A stretch of 64,000 nucleotides of DNA from JANLVI01 sp031363915 (GCA_031363915.1 JANLVI010000027.1:14581-78580), one strand, 5' to 3'. Counted from the first letter of the stretch, positions 7,823 to 17,922 are shown. The notes: generated by a model not told the origin, from the letters alone. A program made the numbers and translations.

Positions 7823-10453
7823 ATGCATACCGACGGGCGCCCCGACCTTCCGAAAACCTACGAACCCTCTGAAGTCGAGCCGCGCCGCTACGCTGAGTCG
7901 CTTGCCGCCGGGGTGTTCCACGAAGACCCCGACCCGGCGCGGCCCGCCTTCATTATCTCGATGCCGCCGCCGAACATTACCGGGCGCGCGCATCTTGGCC
8001 ACGGCTCGACCTACACGCCGATGGATATCCTCACGCGTTACCACCGGATGCTCGGCGAGAACGCCGACTGGCTGCCGGGCCAAGATCACGCCGCGATCGC
8101 AACGGAGACCGTGCTCGTACGCGAGCTGGCCAAAGAAGGCCTCACGCGCGATAGCCTCGGGCGCGAAGAGTACCTCAAGCGCGCGTGGGCTTGGCGCGAT
8201 CAATATGGCGATACGATCGAATCGCAGTTCCAAATGCTGGGCTTCGGCCCCGACTGGGATCGCAAGCGCTTCACGATGGACCCGCCGCTTTCGGCTGCGG
8301 TCATCCGCGTCTTCGTGCGGCTCTATCGCGAGGGATTGATCTATCGCGGAACGCGGCTGGTCAATTGGGACATCAAAGCGCAATCCACGCTCTCCGATGC
8401 CGAAGTCGAATACGAAGAGCGAAACGCCAAAATTTGGGAAGTCCGCTACGCCGCCGAAGACGGCAGCGGCAGCATCGTCGTTGCGACGACGCGACCCGAG
8501 ACGATGCTCGGCGATACCGCAATCGCCGTGCACCCGGGCGATGCGCGCTACACCGCACTAATCGGCAAGAACGTCATTTTGCCGCTGATGAACCGGCCGA
8601 TCCCGGTGATCGCCGATGGCTCGGTGCTCAGCGACTTTGGCACCGGAGCCGTCAAGGTGACGCCGGCGCACGATCCGACCGACTACGAGATCGGCCAGCG
8701 CCACAATTTGCCGATGCCGAGCGTCATCGCGCTGGACGGCACGATGAGCGGTGACGTGGGCCGGTATGAAGGCATGGACCGGCTCGACGCGCGCAAAGCG
8801 ATCGTCGAGGATTTGCGCGCCTGCGGCGCGTTCGTGAGCGAGAAAGACTATCTGCAGAAAGTCTCGATCAGTTCGCGTTCGGGCGAGGTGATCGAACCGC
8901 TGCTCTCGCTGCAATGGTTCTGCAAGATGGAGTCGCTCGCCAAGCCCGCAGTCGAGGCCTATCGCAGCGGCAAGATCGCGTTCGTCCCGGAGCGGTTCGG
9001 GCGCACCTACGAACATGGTTTTGAAAACCTGCGCGATTGGAACATCTCGCGTCAAGTGTGGTGGGGTCATCAGCTCCCCGTTTGGTATACGCCAAACGAC
9101 GATGTCGTGGTCGCGGAAACCGAAGAAGAAGCGCTTGCAATCGCGGAACGCGATTTCAAATCGCGCGACCTACGCCGCGATCCCGATACGCTCGATACTT
9201 GGTTCTCGAGCGCCCTCTGGCCGTTCTCGATTCTCGGTTGGCCCGATGAGACGCCCGAAATGGCGCACTGGTATCCCAACCAAGTGATGATCACCGGGCG
9301 CGAAATCATTTTCTTGTGGATCGCGCGCATGGTCATGCTCGGGCTGCATTTCGTGGGGAACATTCCTTTTCGCACCGTGTTCGTCGCGCCGCTGGTGTTC
9401 GACAAGCACGGCCGCAAGATGTCGAAGTCCCTCGGCAATGGGATCGATCCGCTCGACCTCATCAAAGAGTACGGTGCCGACGCCACGCGCTTCGGCATCA
9501 TCAAACAAATGCGCCTCGAATCGCAAGAGCTGCGTTTCGATGAGCGCCCGTGCGATGATGCGCGCCGGTTCAATACCAAACTCTGGAACGCGCTGCGCTT
9601 CATCTGCTCGCTCGAAGAAGGTCTGCCGACCGCATCGCGCCTGCCCAAAAACGACGAACTCACGGTCGCCGATAAATGGATTCTCACGCGTTTGCGCGAG
9701 ACGGTCATAACGATCACGAGCGCCTTCGACCGCTTCGAATTCGGCATCGCCGCCGACGAACTGCTCGACTTTGGCTGGTTCACGTTTTGCGATTGGTATC
9801 TCGAAGCGTCGAAAGCCCCGGGCGAGCGTGCGACGCGCGCCGCCGTCCTCTCGTACGTTTTCAATGCGTTCGTACGCTTGTTGCATCCGATCGCTCCCTT
9901 CATTACCGAAGAAATTTGGCAGCAGCTGCCGCACGACGGCGCGACCATCGTGACGGCATCCTGGCCCGACCCGCTGCAAGATCTTGCGTACTACGATGGC
10001 GAGGACGGCAGCTTCGAGCAAGCGCGTGCGGATTTCGAAGCCTTCATCATTAGTGCCGGAAACATCCGCAACGTGAAAGCCGACATGGGCATGGGACCCA
10101 AAGACCGGCTTACCCTCGACGTCCCGCCCGGACTGCCCGATTGGGTCGCCGAGCAGTTCGCCGTGCATGCAAAAGCCGAACTCGCGGTAGATGCGACGCG
10201 CGTCGCCGGCCCGACGCTCGTCGAAAAGCTCGCCACGATCACCGCGCAAGCGCCGACCGGGCTGTTGCGCGAACGCTATATTCGCGAAATCGCCAAACTC
10301 GAGAGCGAGGTGGAACGTGGCGAGAAGAAGCTTGCGAACGAGTCGTTCACCGCCAAAGCCGCGCCGGACGTCGTCGAGAAAGAGCGGGAGAAGTTGGCCG
10401 CGTATTGTCGCGACCTCATGCGCGTCCGCGACGAGCTTGCGAAGCTTGGATAG
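7823..10453 (+). CDS. valS: Valyl-tRNA synthetase
   Basis: Charges tRNA-Val with valine in the cytoplasm. The 876-residue product has the class Ia HIGH motif as PPPNITGRAHLGHG near residue 50, the CP1 editing domain (ATTRPETMLGDTAIAVHP near 220), the KMSKS loop as GRKMSKSLGN near 530, an anticodon-binding domain and a C-terminal coiled-coil arm typical of ValRS. The ATG at 7823 is followed directly by a family-like N-terminus. The 184-base gap to the sigma gene contains a bulged hairpin near 7753-7775, but I see no T-box signature. pyrR follows after 33 bases. Confidence 0.97.
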   Translation: MHTDGRPDLPKTYEPSEVEPRRYAESLAAGVFHEDPDPARPAFIISMPPPNITGRAHLGHGSTYTPMDILTRYHRMLGENADWLPGQDHAAIATETVLVRELAKEGLTRDSLGREEYLKRAWAWRDQYGDTIESQFQMLGFGPDWDRKRFTMDPPLSAAVIRVFVRLYREGLIYRGTRLVNWDIKAQSTLSDAEVEYEERNAKIWEVRYAAEDGSGSIVVATTRPETMLGDTAIAVHPGDARYTALIGKNVILPLMNRPIPVIADGSVLSDFGTGAVKVTPAHDPTDYEIGQRHNLPMPSVIALDGTMSGDVGRYEGMDRLDARKAIVEDLRACGAFVSEKDYLQKVSISSRSGEVIEPLLSLQWFCKMESLAKPAVEAYRSGKIAFVPERFGRTYEHGFENLRDWNISRQVWWGHQLPVWYTPNDDVVVAETEEEALAIAERDFKSRDLRRDPDTLDTWFSSALWPFSILGWPDETPEMAHWYPNQVMITGREIIFLWIARMVMLGLHFVGNIPFRTVFVAPLVFDKHGRKMSKSLGNGIDPLDLIKEYGADATRFGIIKQMRLESQELRFDERPCDDARRFNTKLWNALRFICSLEEGLPTASRLPKNDELTVADKWILTRLRETVITITSAFDRFEFGIAADELLDFGWFTFCDWYLEASKAPGERATRAAVLSYVFNAFVRLLHPIAPFITEEIWQQLPHDGATIVTASWPDPLQDLAYYDGEDGSFEQARADFEAFIISAGNIRNVKADMGMGPKDRLTLDVPPGLPDWVAEQFAVHAKAELAVDATRVAGPTLVEKLATITAQAPTGLLRERYIREIAKLESEVERGEKKLANESFTAKAAPDVVEKEREKLAAYCRDLMRVRDELAKLG

Positions 10454-10486
10454 ACGAAAAGGCCAGCGGAGCCTGCGGGCCGTATT

Positions 10487-11059
10487 TTGAACGAAGTCGT
10501 GACTACTCCGCTGCTCGGCAAACGCCGGATCCTCATGTCCCCCGACGAGATCGATCGCGCGATCGCGCGGTTGGCGCATCAAATCATTGAGCCGAGCGAC
10601 GCGCAAGAGGGACTGCTGCTGATCGGCATCCGTCGCGGAGGCGAGTCCCTCGCACGCCGCTTAGCATCGAAGATTGCCGAGATTCGCGGTAGTATCCCCA
10701 CCTTGGGCTTCCTCAATATCAACCTCTACCGTGACGACGATGTAGCGCGCGATCTGCCCGAATCCGAGATTCGCGGCGAGATCACGGGGCGCATGGTCGT
10801 GGTCGTAGACGATGTCCTCTACACCGGGCGCACGGTGCGCGCTGCGCTCGATGCCGTCACGGACCTTGGGCGGCCGCGTGCGATTCGACTCGCTGTGCTG
10901 ATCGATCGCGGACTGCGCGAATTGCCCGTGCAAGCGGACTACGTTGGAAAATTGATTCCCACAAGCCGGAGCGAGCGCATCGACGTCGCGTTATCCCCGC
11001 AGCGCTCCGAACGCGACGAAGTCGTCGTGATCGCCGATGAGGACCGTGTCGGCTCGTAG
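10487..11059 (+). CDS. pyrR: Bifunctional PyrR regulator / uracil phosphoribosyltransferase
   Basis: A 190-residue type I phosphoribosyltransferase-fold protein, the UMP-responsive RNA-binding regulator of pyr operons. The PRPP-binding loop VVVVDDVLYTGRTVRAALDA lies near residues 103-122 and LIGIRRGGE near 45. Translation starts at TTG 10487. It is the first gene of pyrR-pyrB-pyrC-carA, the same order as in Bacillus and actinobacteria. The 33-base gap before it has a small GGCC...GGCC hairpin (10461-10481); I cannot say whether that is a PyrR-binding loop. Confidence 0.95.
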   Translation: MNEVVTTPLLGKRRILMSPDEIDRAIARLAHQIIEPSDAQEGLLLIGIRRGGESLARRLASKIAEIRGSIPTLGFLNINLYRDDDVARDLPESEIRGEITGRMVVVVDDVLYTGRTVRAALDAVTDLGRPRAIRLAVLIDRGLRELPVQADYVGKLIPTSRSERIDVALSPQRSERDEVVVIADEDRVGS

Positions 11060-11960
11060 CCTCCTCGACGTCGATGACGTCACGGTAGCCGAACTTTCCG
11101 TTCTTCTCGACCGAGCCGCCGCTTTCAAACGCGAAGGTGCGACGCGCGAATTGCTCGCCGGCGTTCCCGTCCTCAACTTGTTTTTCGAGGCCAGCACGCG
11201 GACTGCGACCTCGTTTACGCTTGCCGAGCAACGTGTCGGGGCCGACATCGTTTCGTTCGCGCCCGGCACATCGAGTCTCGGCAAAGGTGAGACGATCGCG
11301 GATACCGCGCTCACGCTCCACGGCATCGGCATACGCGTGATCGTGGTACGCCATCCCGAATCCGGCTTCGCACGGCGACTCGCCGATGCGTTCGACGGCC
11401 ACGTTGTCAATGCGGGCGATGGCGCGCACGCGCATCCGACCCAGGCGCTACTCGATCTCATGACGCTGCGCAACGAGTTCGGCGGATTCGCCGGTTTGCG
11501 CGTCGCGATCGTCGGCGACATCATCCACTCGCGCGTCGCACGCTCGAACATCGTCGGGATGCTGATGCTCGGGATCGACGTTACGCTCGTCGGGCCGCGG
11601 ACGCTCTTACCCGCTGCTATGGAACGCCCGGGCATACGAATCGCGCGCGATCTCGATGCCGTCTTACCCGAGGTCGATGCCGTCATGATGCTGCGCATTC
11701 AGCACGAGCGCATCACCTCGAGCCTGCTGCCCGCGCTGAGCGACTATACGCGCAATTACCAGCTCAACCGCTCGCGTCTGCGCGCGCTCAAGACAACATC
11801 GGTGATTCTCCACCCCGGCCCGTATAATCGCGGTATCGAACTCACCGATGACGCGCTCGCCGATCCGCGCTCGCGCTATAAAGTGCAAGTGGAAAACGGC
11901 GTGTTCGTACGCATGGCCGTGCTCGATCATCTCGTCAACGGTGCAGCGGTGCCCGCATGA
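11037..11960 (+). CDS. pyrB: Aspartate carbamoyltransferase catalytic subunit
   Basis: Condenses carbamoyl phosphate with aspartate, the committed step of pyrimidine synthesis. The 307-residue protein has the carbamoyl-phosphate site FEASTRTATSFT near residue 50, the HPTQALLDLMTL segment near 140 and the aspartate-binding region HPGPYNRGIE near 258. It overlaps the end of pyrR by 23 bases and pyrC by ATGA. No pyrI-like regulatory subunit is seen here, which fits organisms that regulate through PyrR. Confidence 0.96.
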   Translation: MRTVSARSLLDVDDVTVAELSVLLDRAAAFKREGATRELLAGVPVLNLFFEASTRTATSFTLAEQRVGADIVSFAPGTSSLGKGETIADTALTLHGIGIRVIVVRHPESGFARRLADAFDGHVVNAGDGAHAHPTQALLDLMTLRNEFGGFAGLRVAIVGDIIHSRVARSNIVGMLMLGIDVTLVGPRTLLPAAMERPGIRIARDLDAVLPEVDAVMMLRIQHERITSSLLPALSDYTRNYQLNRSRLRALKTTSVILHPGPYNRGIELTDDALADPRSRYKVQVENGVFVRMAVLDHLVNGAAVPA

Positions 11961-13258
11961 ACGCGCTCTTGATCCAAGGCGGTCGCGTGATCGACCCCTC
12001 GCAGGGACTCGATGCAGTCCGCGATGTGCTCGTGCGCGATGGCAAAATTGTCGCGATCGGCGAGCACCTCGACGTTGGCACGGCGACGGTCATCGATGCG
12101 CGGGGACAGATCGTCGCGCCGGGCTTCATCGATATGCACGTCCATTTGCGCGAGCCGGGTCAAACGCACAAAGAAACGATCGCAACCGGTAGCGCGGCCG
12201 CCGTCGCCGGCGGCTTTACCGCGGTCTGCGCGATGCCCAACACGACGCCCGCGATGGATTCGGCCGCCACGCTCGCCGAAGTCGCGCGGCTCGCTTCGGC
12301 CGCCGGTCTTGCTCGCATCTACCCCGTTGCCGCAATCACCAAGGATCGCGCGGGAGTCGAACTCGCGCCGTACCACTTGCTCTCCGATGCGGGGGCGGTG
12401 GCCTTCAGCGACGACGGCAACACGGTTGAAAATCCGCGCGTGCTACGTCAGGCGGCGCTCTACGCAAAAGACCTCGATCAGCCGTTCATCTCGCACTGTG
12501 AGGACACGCGACTCAAAGGCAGCGCCGTCATGAACGAGGGCTTCGCATCGGCGAAACTCGGCCTCGAGGGTTCGCCCAACGTCGCCGAAGAGATCGTGGT
12601 TGCTCGCGATCTGCTGATCGCCGCGGATACGAAAAAGCCATGGCACATCGCGCACTTGAGCACGTCGACGGGACTCGATCTCATGCGCTGGGCTCGTTCG
12701 CGCGGTGCAGCCGTGAGTTGTGAAGTCACTCCGCATCACTTGCTAATTCACGACGACCGTTTCGAGGACTACCGCGCCGACGGCAAAGTGAATCCGCCGC
12801 TTCGCGACACAAGCGATACCGCAGCGTTGCGCGCCGGCGTCCGTGACGGATCGATCGACGTGTTCGCAACCGATCACGCGCCGCACGGGATGGATGAGAA
12901 AGCGCAACTGCTCAGCGTCGCGCCGGTCGGCTTTTCCGGCCTCGAAATTGCGCTTGGCGCCTACGCGCACGCGCTGCCCGATCTGCCGCTCGATCGTTTC
13001 ATCGCGTGCTTCTCGACCAATCCTGCGCGCATCTTGCATCTGCCCGGCGGGACGCTGCGCCTCGGAGCGCCAGCTGACATCACGATCTTCGGCGAGCGAC
13101 CGTGGACAGTCGATGCGGAATCGTTTCATTCCAAAGGCAAGAACACGCCGTTCGAAGGCTGGGCGTTCGCGCGTCGTGCGATCGTCACGATCGTGGACGG
13201 TCATATCGTCTACCAGAACGGTGAGATCCTTACCACGCGTCGGGTAATTCGCGCTTGA
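11957..13258 (+). CDS. pyrC: Dihydroorotase (type I)
   Basis: Cyclises carbamoyl aspartate to dihydroorotate. The 433-residue amidohydrolase carries the metal-binding DMHVHLREPGQ near residue 59, a SHCEDTRL segment near 180, HIAHLSTSTG near 230 and FATDHAPHGMDEK near 304, as expected for the class I PyrC linked to pyrB. It starts at ATG 11957 inside the pyrB stop and ends in a TTGA overlap with carA. Confidence 0.96.
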   Translation: MNALLIQGGRVIDPSQGLDAVRDVLVRDGKIVAIGEHLDVGTATVIDARGQIVAPGFIDMHVHLREPGQTHKETIATGSAAAVAGGFTAVCAMPNTTPAMDSAATLAEVARLASAAGLARIYPVAAITKDRAGVELAPYHLLSDAGAVAFSDDGNTVENPRVLRQAALYAKDLDQPFISHCEDTRLKGSAVMNEGFASAKLGLEGSPNVAEEIVVARDLLIAADTKKPWHIAHLSTSTGLDLMRWARSRGAAVSCEVTPHHLLIHDDRFEDYRADGKVNPPLRDTSDTAALRAGVRDGSIDVFATDHAPHGMDEKAQLLSVAPVGFSGLEIALGAYAHALPDLPLDRFIACFSTNPARILHLPGGTLRLGAPADITIFGERPWTVDAESFHSKGKNTPFEGWAFARRAIVTIVDGHIVYQNGEILTTRRVIRA

Positions 13259-14340
13259 ACCGCGCCGCACTTTTTCTTGCCAACGGATCGCGGTTCGACG
13301 GCGAAGGCTTGGCAACGACCGGCATCGCGCTTGGCGAAGCCGTCTTCTATACTGGTATGACCGGGTATGAAGAAGCCCTCACGGATCCCTCGTACGCAGG
13401 ACAGATTCTCACGTTCACCTATCCGCTTATCGGTAACTACGGCATTTCGCGCATCGTCTCGCAGCATCCGACCGCGTGCGTTGCGGGCGCGGTTATCAAA
13501 CGCCTCGCACTGCGGCCCTCGCACTTCGAGAGCACGATCGATCTTGGTGCGTGGCTCGACGAGCAGAAGATTCCGACGATCGTGGGCATCGACACCCGCG
13601 CGCTTACCATTCTCTTGCGCGACCGCGGCACGATCGCCGCGGCGTTGGCCATCGGCGATGAAGCGATCGCGCAAGCCGAAACGAAGCTGGCCGCGTATGC
13701 GCGTAACCCCTCGACCAGAGGTCTTGTCGCAAGCGTCGCCACCGGCTACGAACACGAAGCGGGTCGCGTTCCGAAACGAGGACGCCGCGTCGTGGTGCTC
13801 GATTGCGGCGTGAAGCGCGCGATCATCCGCGAACTCGAAGCCCTCGATGCCAACGTCACGGTGTTGCCCTACGTCGCAACGCGCCAAGAGATCCTCGCCG
13901 CGAAACCCGAGGCGCTCGTGATTTCGCCCGGACCCGGCGATCCGCGCGAACTCGGCACGACGGTTGAATTACTGCGCGGACTCGTCGGTGAATTACCGAT
14001 GTTCGGCGTGTGTCTGGGTCACCAACTCTTGGCCCTCGCGCTTGGCGCGGAGACGATCAAGCTCAAGTACGGCCATCGCGGCGGCAATCAGCCGGTCAAA
14101 GATATTCAACGCAATCAGGTCATCGTCACCGCGCACAACCACGGCTACGCCGTCGAAGGCGCTTCGCTACCCGCGAATCTCGAAGCGACGATGGTCAACC
14201 TCAACGACAACACGAACGAAGGTTTCCGCCATCGCACGCTGCCGATCGCCGCAGTGCAGTTCCATCCCGAAGCATCGCCGGGTCCCGATGATGCGCGCTA
14301 TCTGTTTGCGGAGTGGCTCGGAGCACTTTCGCGCGACTGA
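13255..14340 (+). CDS. carA: Carbamoyl-phosphate synthase small (glutaminase) subunit
   Basis: Releases ammonia from glutamine for the CarB synthetase. The 361-residue protein has the CarA N-terminal domain (TGMTGYEEALTDPSYAGQ near residue 35) and a class I glutamine amidotransferase domain with the nucleophile in FGVCLGHQLLALALG near 250 and the His-Glu pair in QFHPEASPGP near the end. It uses a TTG start overlapping the pyrC stop. Its partner carB is about 4.9 kb downstream, separated by a Bat-type module and pdxH. Confidence 0.96.
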   Translation: MNRAALFLANGSRFDGEGLATTGIALGEAVFYTGMTGYEEALTDPSYAGQILTFTYPLIGNYGISRIVSQHPTACVAGAVIKRLALRPSHFESTIDLGAWLDEQKIPTIVGIDTRALTILLRDRGTIAAALAIGDEAIAQAETKLAAYARNPSTRGLVASVATGYEHEAGRVPKRGRRVVVLDCGVKRAIIRELEALDANVTVLPYVATRQEILAAKPEALVISPGPGDPRELGTTVELLRGLVGELPMFGVCLGHQLLALALGAETIKLKYGHRGGNQPVKDIQRNQVIVTAHNHGYAVEGASLPANLEATMVNLNDNTNEGFRHRTLPIAAVQFHPEASPGPDDARYLFAEWLGALSRD

Positions 14341-15188
14341 TCGCGATCCTCATCGCGTCTGCCGCGCTCGCATCCCCCGCTGCCGCCGAGCAGCTCGCGC
14401 GGCTGCACGTCACGAATTTGGCACTTGGCGCCGATCGCACCCACGTCAAGATTGGCGAACGCTTTTCGATTTACGTGCGCGTGCACGTCAACGAAAAAGT
14501 CGACCGCATCGATAATCTCGTGCTGCCTAATTTGCTCGACTTCAATAACCTCGGCGACGAACACACCCGCCAAATCACGCCTAAAGGCACCGACTGGACG
14601 GAACGCGTGATCCTCGAGGCGCCGCAGGCCGGCACGTTTACGATTCCGCCCGCGTTCTTCGATGCGGTCAATGCCCTCAACGGCAAACCCTCACGTTTTT
14701 CATCGAACACGCTCACGATCGTCGTCGGTCAGCTTTCGCCGCTCGATGATCCCGGGGCGCTCGGACGCCGCATACTCGGCATCGCGCTTGCCCTCATCGG
14801 GATCGTCGCGGCAATTTTCGTGCTGCTCGTCCTCTTCGTGCTGCGCCTGCGCCGTACGCCGCGCACAGCACCGCCCCAGTCGCAAGCGCCGACGATCGTG
14901 CGCGTCATCGATCCGAGCGAAGCGCTGCGCGCGGCGCTTGTCGCTGCTCAGCGAGAGCGAACGCGCGCGAGCATCCTGAGTCTGCGAGGCGAACTCTTTG
15001 CGCGCGAGAGCGTCCCGCGCGGTGCAACGACCCGCGATGCCCTCGAACGAATCCCCGAGCAATCGCACGGCGTACGCCTCGCCGTCGGCCACCTCGAACG
15101 TGCTGCCTTCGGACCGAACGATCGGCTCGACACGGCAATCGACGAGGCGCTCGCAGCGGTCGAGAGTCTACTGCGCGCCGGTGGCTGA
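14313..15188 (+). CDS. BatD-like exported protein with one membrane anchor
   Basis: A 291-residue protein with a signal peptide (residues 1-25, ending SPAAAEQ), a beta-rich extracytoplasmic domain, a single transmembrane segment around residues 148-172, and a cytoplasmic tail rich in Arg and Ala. The GTG start at 14313 lies inside carA (28-base overlap). Its position directly before a MoxR ATPase, a DUF58 protein and a VWA protein identifies it as the BatD-like member of that module; sequence similarity alone would be weak. It is shorter than Bacteroidetes BatD. Confidence 0.7.
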   Translation: MARSTFARLIAILIASAALASPAAAEQLARLHVTNLALGADRTHVKIGERFSIYVRVHVNEKVDRIDNLVLPNLLDFNNLGDEHTRQITPKGTDWTERVILEAPQAGTFTIPPAFFDAVNALNGKPSRFSSNTLTIVVGQLSPLDDPGALGRRILGIALALIGIVAAIFVLLVLFVLRLRRTPRTAPPQSQAPTIVRVIDPSEALRAALVAAQRERTRASILSLRGELFARESVPRGATTRDALERIPEQSHGVRLAVGHLERAAFGPNDRLDTAIDEALAAVESLLRAGG

Positions 15189-15224
15189 CGGTCGCGGCAC
15201 CGCCCGCGCCGAAGAAGGGACGTA

Positions 15225-16175
15225 ATGATCGGATCGCACACCCGTCCCGCTGCGCTGCTCGATGCGCTCGGCCGCAGTATCGTCGGACAACGCTCCGTCC
15301 TCGAAACGCTCGTTCTCACGGTGATCTCCGGCGGGCACGTGCTGCTCGAAGGCGCCCCGGGAGTGGCGAAAACGCTCGCTTGCCGCGCGCTTGCCGCCGC
15401 GATCGGCGGCACGTTTCGGCGGATTCAATTCACACCGGATCTCTTACCGAGCGACATCGTCGGGACGCGCGTCTTCGATCAGCGCACGACGACCTTTGCG
15501 ACGGTTCCGGGTCCCATCTTTGCCAACGTCGTCCTCGCCGATGAAATCAATCGCGCACCGGCAAAAGTGCAGTCGGCACTACTCGAAGGCATGCAAGAAC
15601 ACCACGCCACGATCGGTCCTGAGACGCTGCCGTTTCCCGATCCCTTCGTCGTTCTTGCAACGATGAATCCGCTCGATGGTGACGGCACGTACGCGTTGCC
15701 GCTCGCGCAGATGGACCGCTTTCTTGCCAAAGTCGTCGTCGGCTATCCCGGCCGCGACGACGAGCGTGCGATCGTCGACCGTTTCGGTTCGAGAGACGTC
15801 GCGCTTCCCGAGAACGTCGTCACGCTTGAAGATGTCCGCTCGTGGCGCACCGCCGCGCGCGCCGTCTTCCTCGACGCCAAGTTGCGTGATTACATCGTCG
15901 ACATCGTGCGCGCAACGCGCGAGCCGGCGCTGATGGGCGAGTTCGGCAAATACATCGAGTCGGGTGCCAGCCCGCGCGCCGCCCTCGCCCTCGCGCAGCT
16001 CGTGCGCGCCCGGGCGTTCCTCGAAGAGCGTGACTTTGCCACGCCCGATGATGTGCGTGACCTCGCACCGAGCGTCTTACGCCACCGGATCGCGTACGGA
16101 TACCGCGTCGCAACCGACGGCGTCGACATCGAGGCAATCGTGGCGGCCGCGATCGGCGCGGTCCACGCACCATGA
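15225..16175 (+). CDS. MoxR-family AAA+ ATPase
   Basis: A 316-residue AAA+ ATPase of the MoxR group, which act as chaperones that activate or assemble VWA-domain partners. Walker A is GAPGVAKT near residue 47, Walker B is VLADEINRAPAKVQ near 105, and sensor 1 is ATMNPLD near 145. An arginine finger candidate is in PLAQMDRFLAKV. It begins at ATG 15225 and overlaps the DUF58 gene by ATGA. The partner is probably the VWA protein two genes downstream. Confidence 0.93.
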   Translation: MIGSHTRPAALLDALGRSIVGQRSVLETLVLTVISGGHVLLEGAPGVAKTLACRALAAAIGGTFRRIQFTPDLLPSDIVGTRVFDQRTTTFATVPGPIFANVVLADEINRAPAKVQSALLEGMQEHHATIGPETLPFPDPFVVLATMNPLDGDGTYALPLAQMDRFLAKVVVGYPGRDDERAIVDRFGSRDVALPENVVTLEDVRSWRTAARAVFLDAKLRDYIVDIVRATREPALMGEFGKYIESGASPRAALALAQLVRARAFLEERDFATPDDVRDLAPSVLRHRIAYGYRVATDGVDIEAIVAAAIGAVHAP

Positions 16176-16987
16176 ATCCACTGCGCGCGGCGATCGCTCG
16201 CGGAGCACGCCGCCCGAGCACCCGCGGCCCCGGTGCGATCGCTCGCCGGCCGGGTGAGGGATACGAGTTCGCGCAGCTCCGCGGCTACACCGAAGGTGAC
16301 GATCCGCGGCGGATCGATTGGGCCGCAAGCGCCCGCATCGGCGCGTTACAGACGCGCGTCTATCTCGATGAAAATGCGCTGGTATTCGCGGCGATTCTCG
16401 ATGAGTCGGCATCGATGCGGGTGGGACGCAAACGCTCGCTGCTCGATGCCGGATGTGAGGCACTCGGTGCGTGGTTCGGCGCGGCCGAAGAAGAGGATCG
16501 TTCGCGCCGCATCATCGACGGCGCACCCGTCGGACCGAGCACGCTACGCGGCACGCGCGGCGCTCGCGTCGCCGTTGACGCACGCGGATCCGGCACGTTC
16601 GATCTCAGCCGCGAGCTGCGCGTCGCGGTGCACGTGCTGCCACGTGGTGCCGCGCTTCTCGTCGTCTCGGATTTTTTCGATTTGACGAACGAGGCGGACG
16701 ACACGCTCGCACGCGCGGGCGCACGCCTCGATGCGACGGCGCTGATCGCGAGCGACCCTTGGCTAAACGATATGCCGCTCGCCGGTTTCGTGCGGCTACG
16801 CGATGCCGAGTCGGGTCGGGTTCGGCGCGTGTTCGTCGGCAAACGGCAACGGGAACGCTATCGTCTCGCCAGTCTCGAACGCGATGCGGCGATCCGCGAA
16901 CGTTTGCGTGCACACGGCTGGCGGACCGGGACGCTCGACGAGCGCGACGGCCGCGGTTCGCTCTATCAGACCTTCGGCGTGCGATGA
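16172..16987 (+). CDS. DUF58 domain protein
   Basis: A 271-residue DUF58 protein, recognised by RGYTEGDDPRRIDWAASAR near residue 34, followed by a degenerate VWA-like fold (FAAILDESASMRVG near 70). DUF58 proteins regularly sit between MoxR ATPases and BatA-like VWA proteins; their biochemical role is not settled. It overlaps both neighbours by ATGA, so the module is expressed as one unit. No signal peptide or membrane segment is evident. Confidence 0.9.
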   Translation: MNPLRAAIARGARRPSTRGPGAIARRPGEGYEFAQLRGYTEGDDPRRIDWAASARIGALQTRVYLDENALVFAAILDESASMRVGRKRSLLDAGCEALGAWFGAAEEEDRSRRIIDGAPVGPSTLRGTRGARVAVDARGSGTFDLSRELRVAVHVLPRGAALLVVSDFFDLTNEADDTLARAGARLDATALIASDPWLNDMPLAGFVRLRDAESGRVRRVFVGKRQRERYRLASLERDAAIRERLRAHGWRTGTLDERDGRGSLYQTFGVR

Positions 16988-17907
16988 CGTTCGCGCATCC
17001 GGGAATGCTGCTCTTAGCAATCACGGCAGCGGTCGGGTTTGTCTTCGCCTACCGGGCGCTTGAGTCGCGCGCGTCGCGCACTGCACTCGCCTACAGCGAC
17101 CTCGCCTTTGCCGAGACGGCGTTTGCATCGCGCATCCCGTGGACGACCGTGCTGCTGGGTGCCTGGACGCTCGCGCTGCTCGGGGTCGGCACCGCGCTTG
17201 CGGGCCCGCACTTCGATGCCCGGGTTCCCGTAAGCGACGGCAACGTGATGCTCTGCGTTGACACCTCGGGCTCGATGGCCTCAACCGACATCGCGCCGAC
17301 GCGTTCCGAGGCCGCACGCGCTGCGGTTCTTGCATTTATTGATGGAACACCGGGCAAAACGCGCATCGGAATAGTCTCGTTTTCAACATTTGCCAACCTC
17401 GTCTCACCACTGACCGACGATCGCGCGGAACTGCGCGATGCGATCGATCGTATTCCTCCGCCGAATGGCGGGACGGCGATCGGCGAGGCGCTCGCGGCGG
17501 CGGCCCAGTCGTTGCCGGATCGTGGCCACCGCGCGATCGTGCTCATCACTGACGGCGTCAATAACAGCGGCCGCGATCCGCTTGCGATCTCGCAGGCGAT
17601 CGGCGCGCGCGGAATTACGATCTACACGATCGGGATTGGGAGCAACGATAGCGGCGAGCTGATTCCCGGAACGAACGAACAAGCCCAGATCGATGAAGAC
17701 GCACTGCGGGCGTTCGCGCAATCCGCGCACGGTGACTACGCCCGCGTCAGCGATGCGGGCGGCCTGCGCAGCAAGCTTGCTGCCCTCGCGCGCTCGAGTA
17801 TCTGGGAGAAATCGCACGTCGACGCCTCGCTCGGCTTTGCCGTCGGCGGCGGTGCGCTGATGATCCTTGCGCTGTTGGGATCTCTGACGTTCGGCCGCCT
17901 TCCGTAG
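16984..17907 (+). CDS. BatA-like VWA-domain membrane protein
   Basis: A 307-residue protein with an N-terminal membrane segment (residues 3-22), a second at about 54-75, a VWA domain and a C-terminal membrane helix near 285-303. The metal-ion-dependent adhesion site is intact: DTSGS near residue 93, then a Thr in GGTAIG and TDGVNN near 190. The open frame runs upstream inside the DUF58 gene, but ATG 16984 overlaps that stop and gives the typical short N-terminus FAHPGMLLL. It likely displays the VWA domain to a MoxR-remodelled complex at the membrane. Confidence 0.9.
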   Translation: MTFAHPGMLLLAITAAVGFVFAYRALESRASRTALAYSDLAFAETAFASRIPWTTVLLGAWTLALLGVGTALAGPHFDARVPVSDGNVMLCVDTSGSMASTDIAPTRSEAARAAVLAFIDGTPGKTRIGIVSFSTFANLVSPLTDDRAELRDAIDRIPPPNGGTAIGEALAAAAQSLPDRGHRAIVLITDGVNNSGRDPLAISQAIGARGITIYTIGIGSNDSGELIPGTNEQAQIDEDALRAFAQSAHGDYARVSDAGGLRSKLAALARSSIWEKSHVDASLGFAVGGGALMILALLGSLTFGRLP

Positions 17908-17922
17908 TCCAAGAAAGAATGT

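Noticed and set aside
10454..10486. PyrR-binding attenuator before pyrR
   Set aside because: A GGCC hairpin exists, but the gap is too short for an antiterminator-terminator pair and the conserved loop sequence is not matched convincingly.
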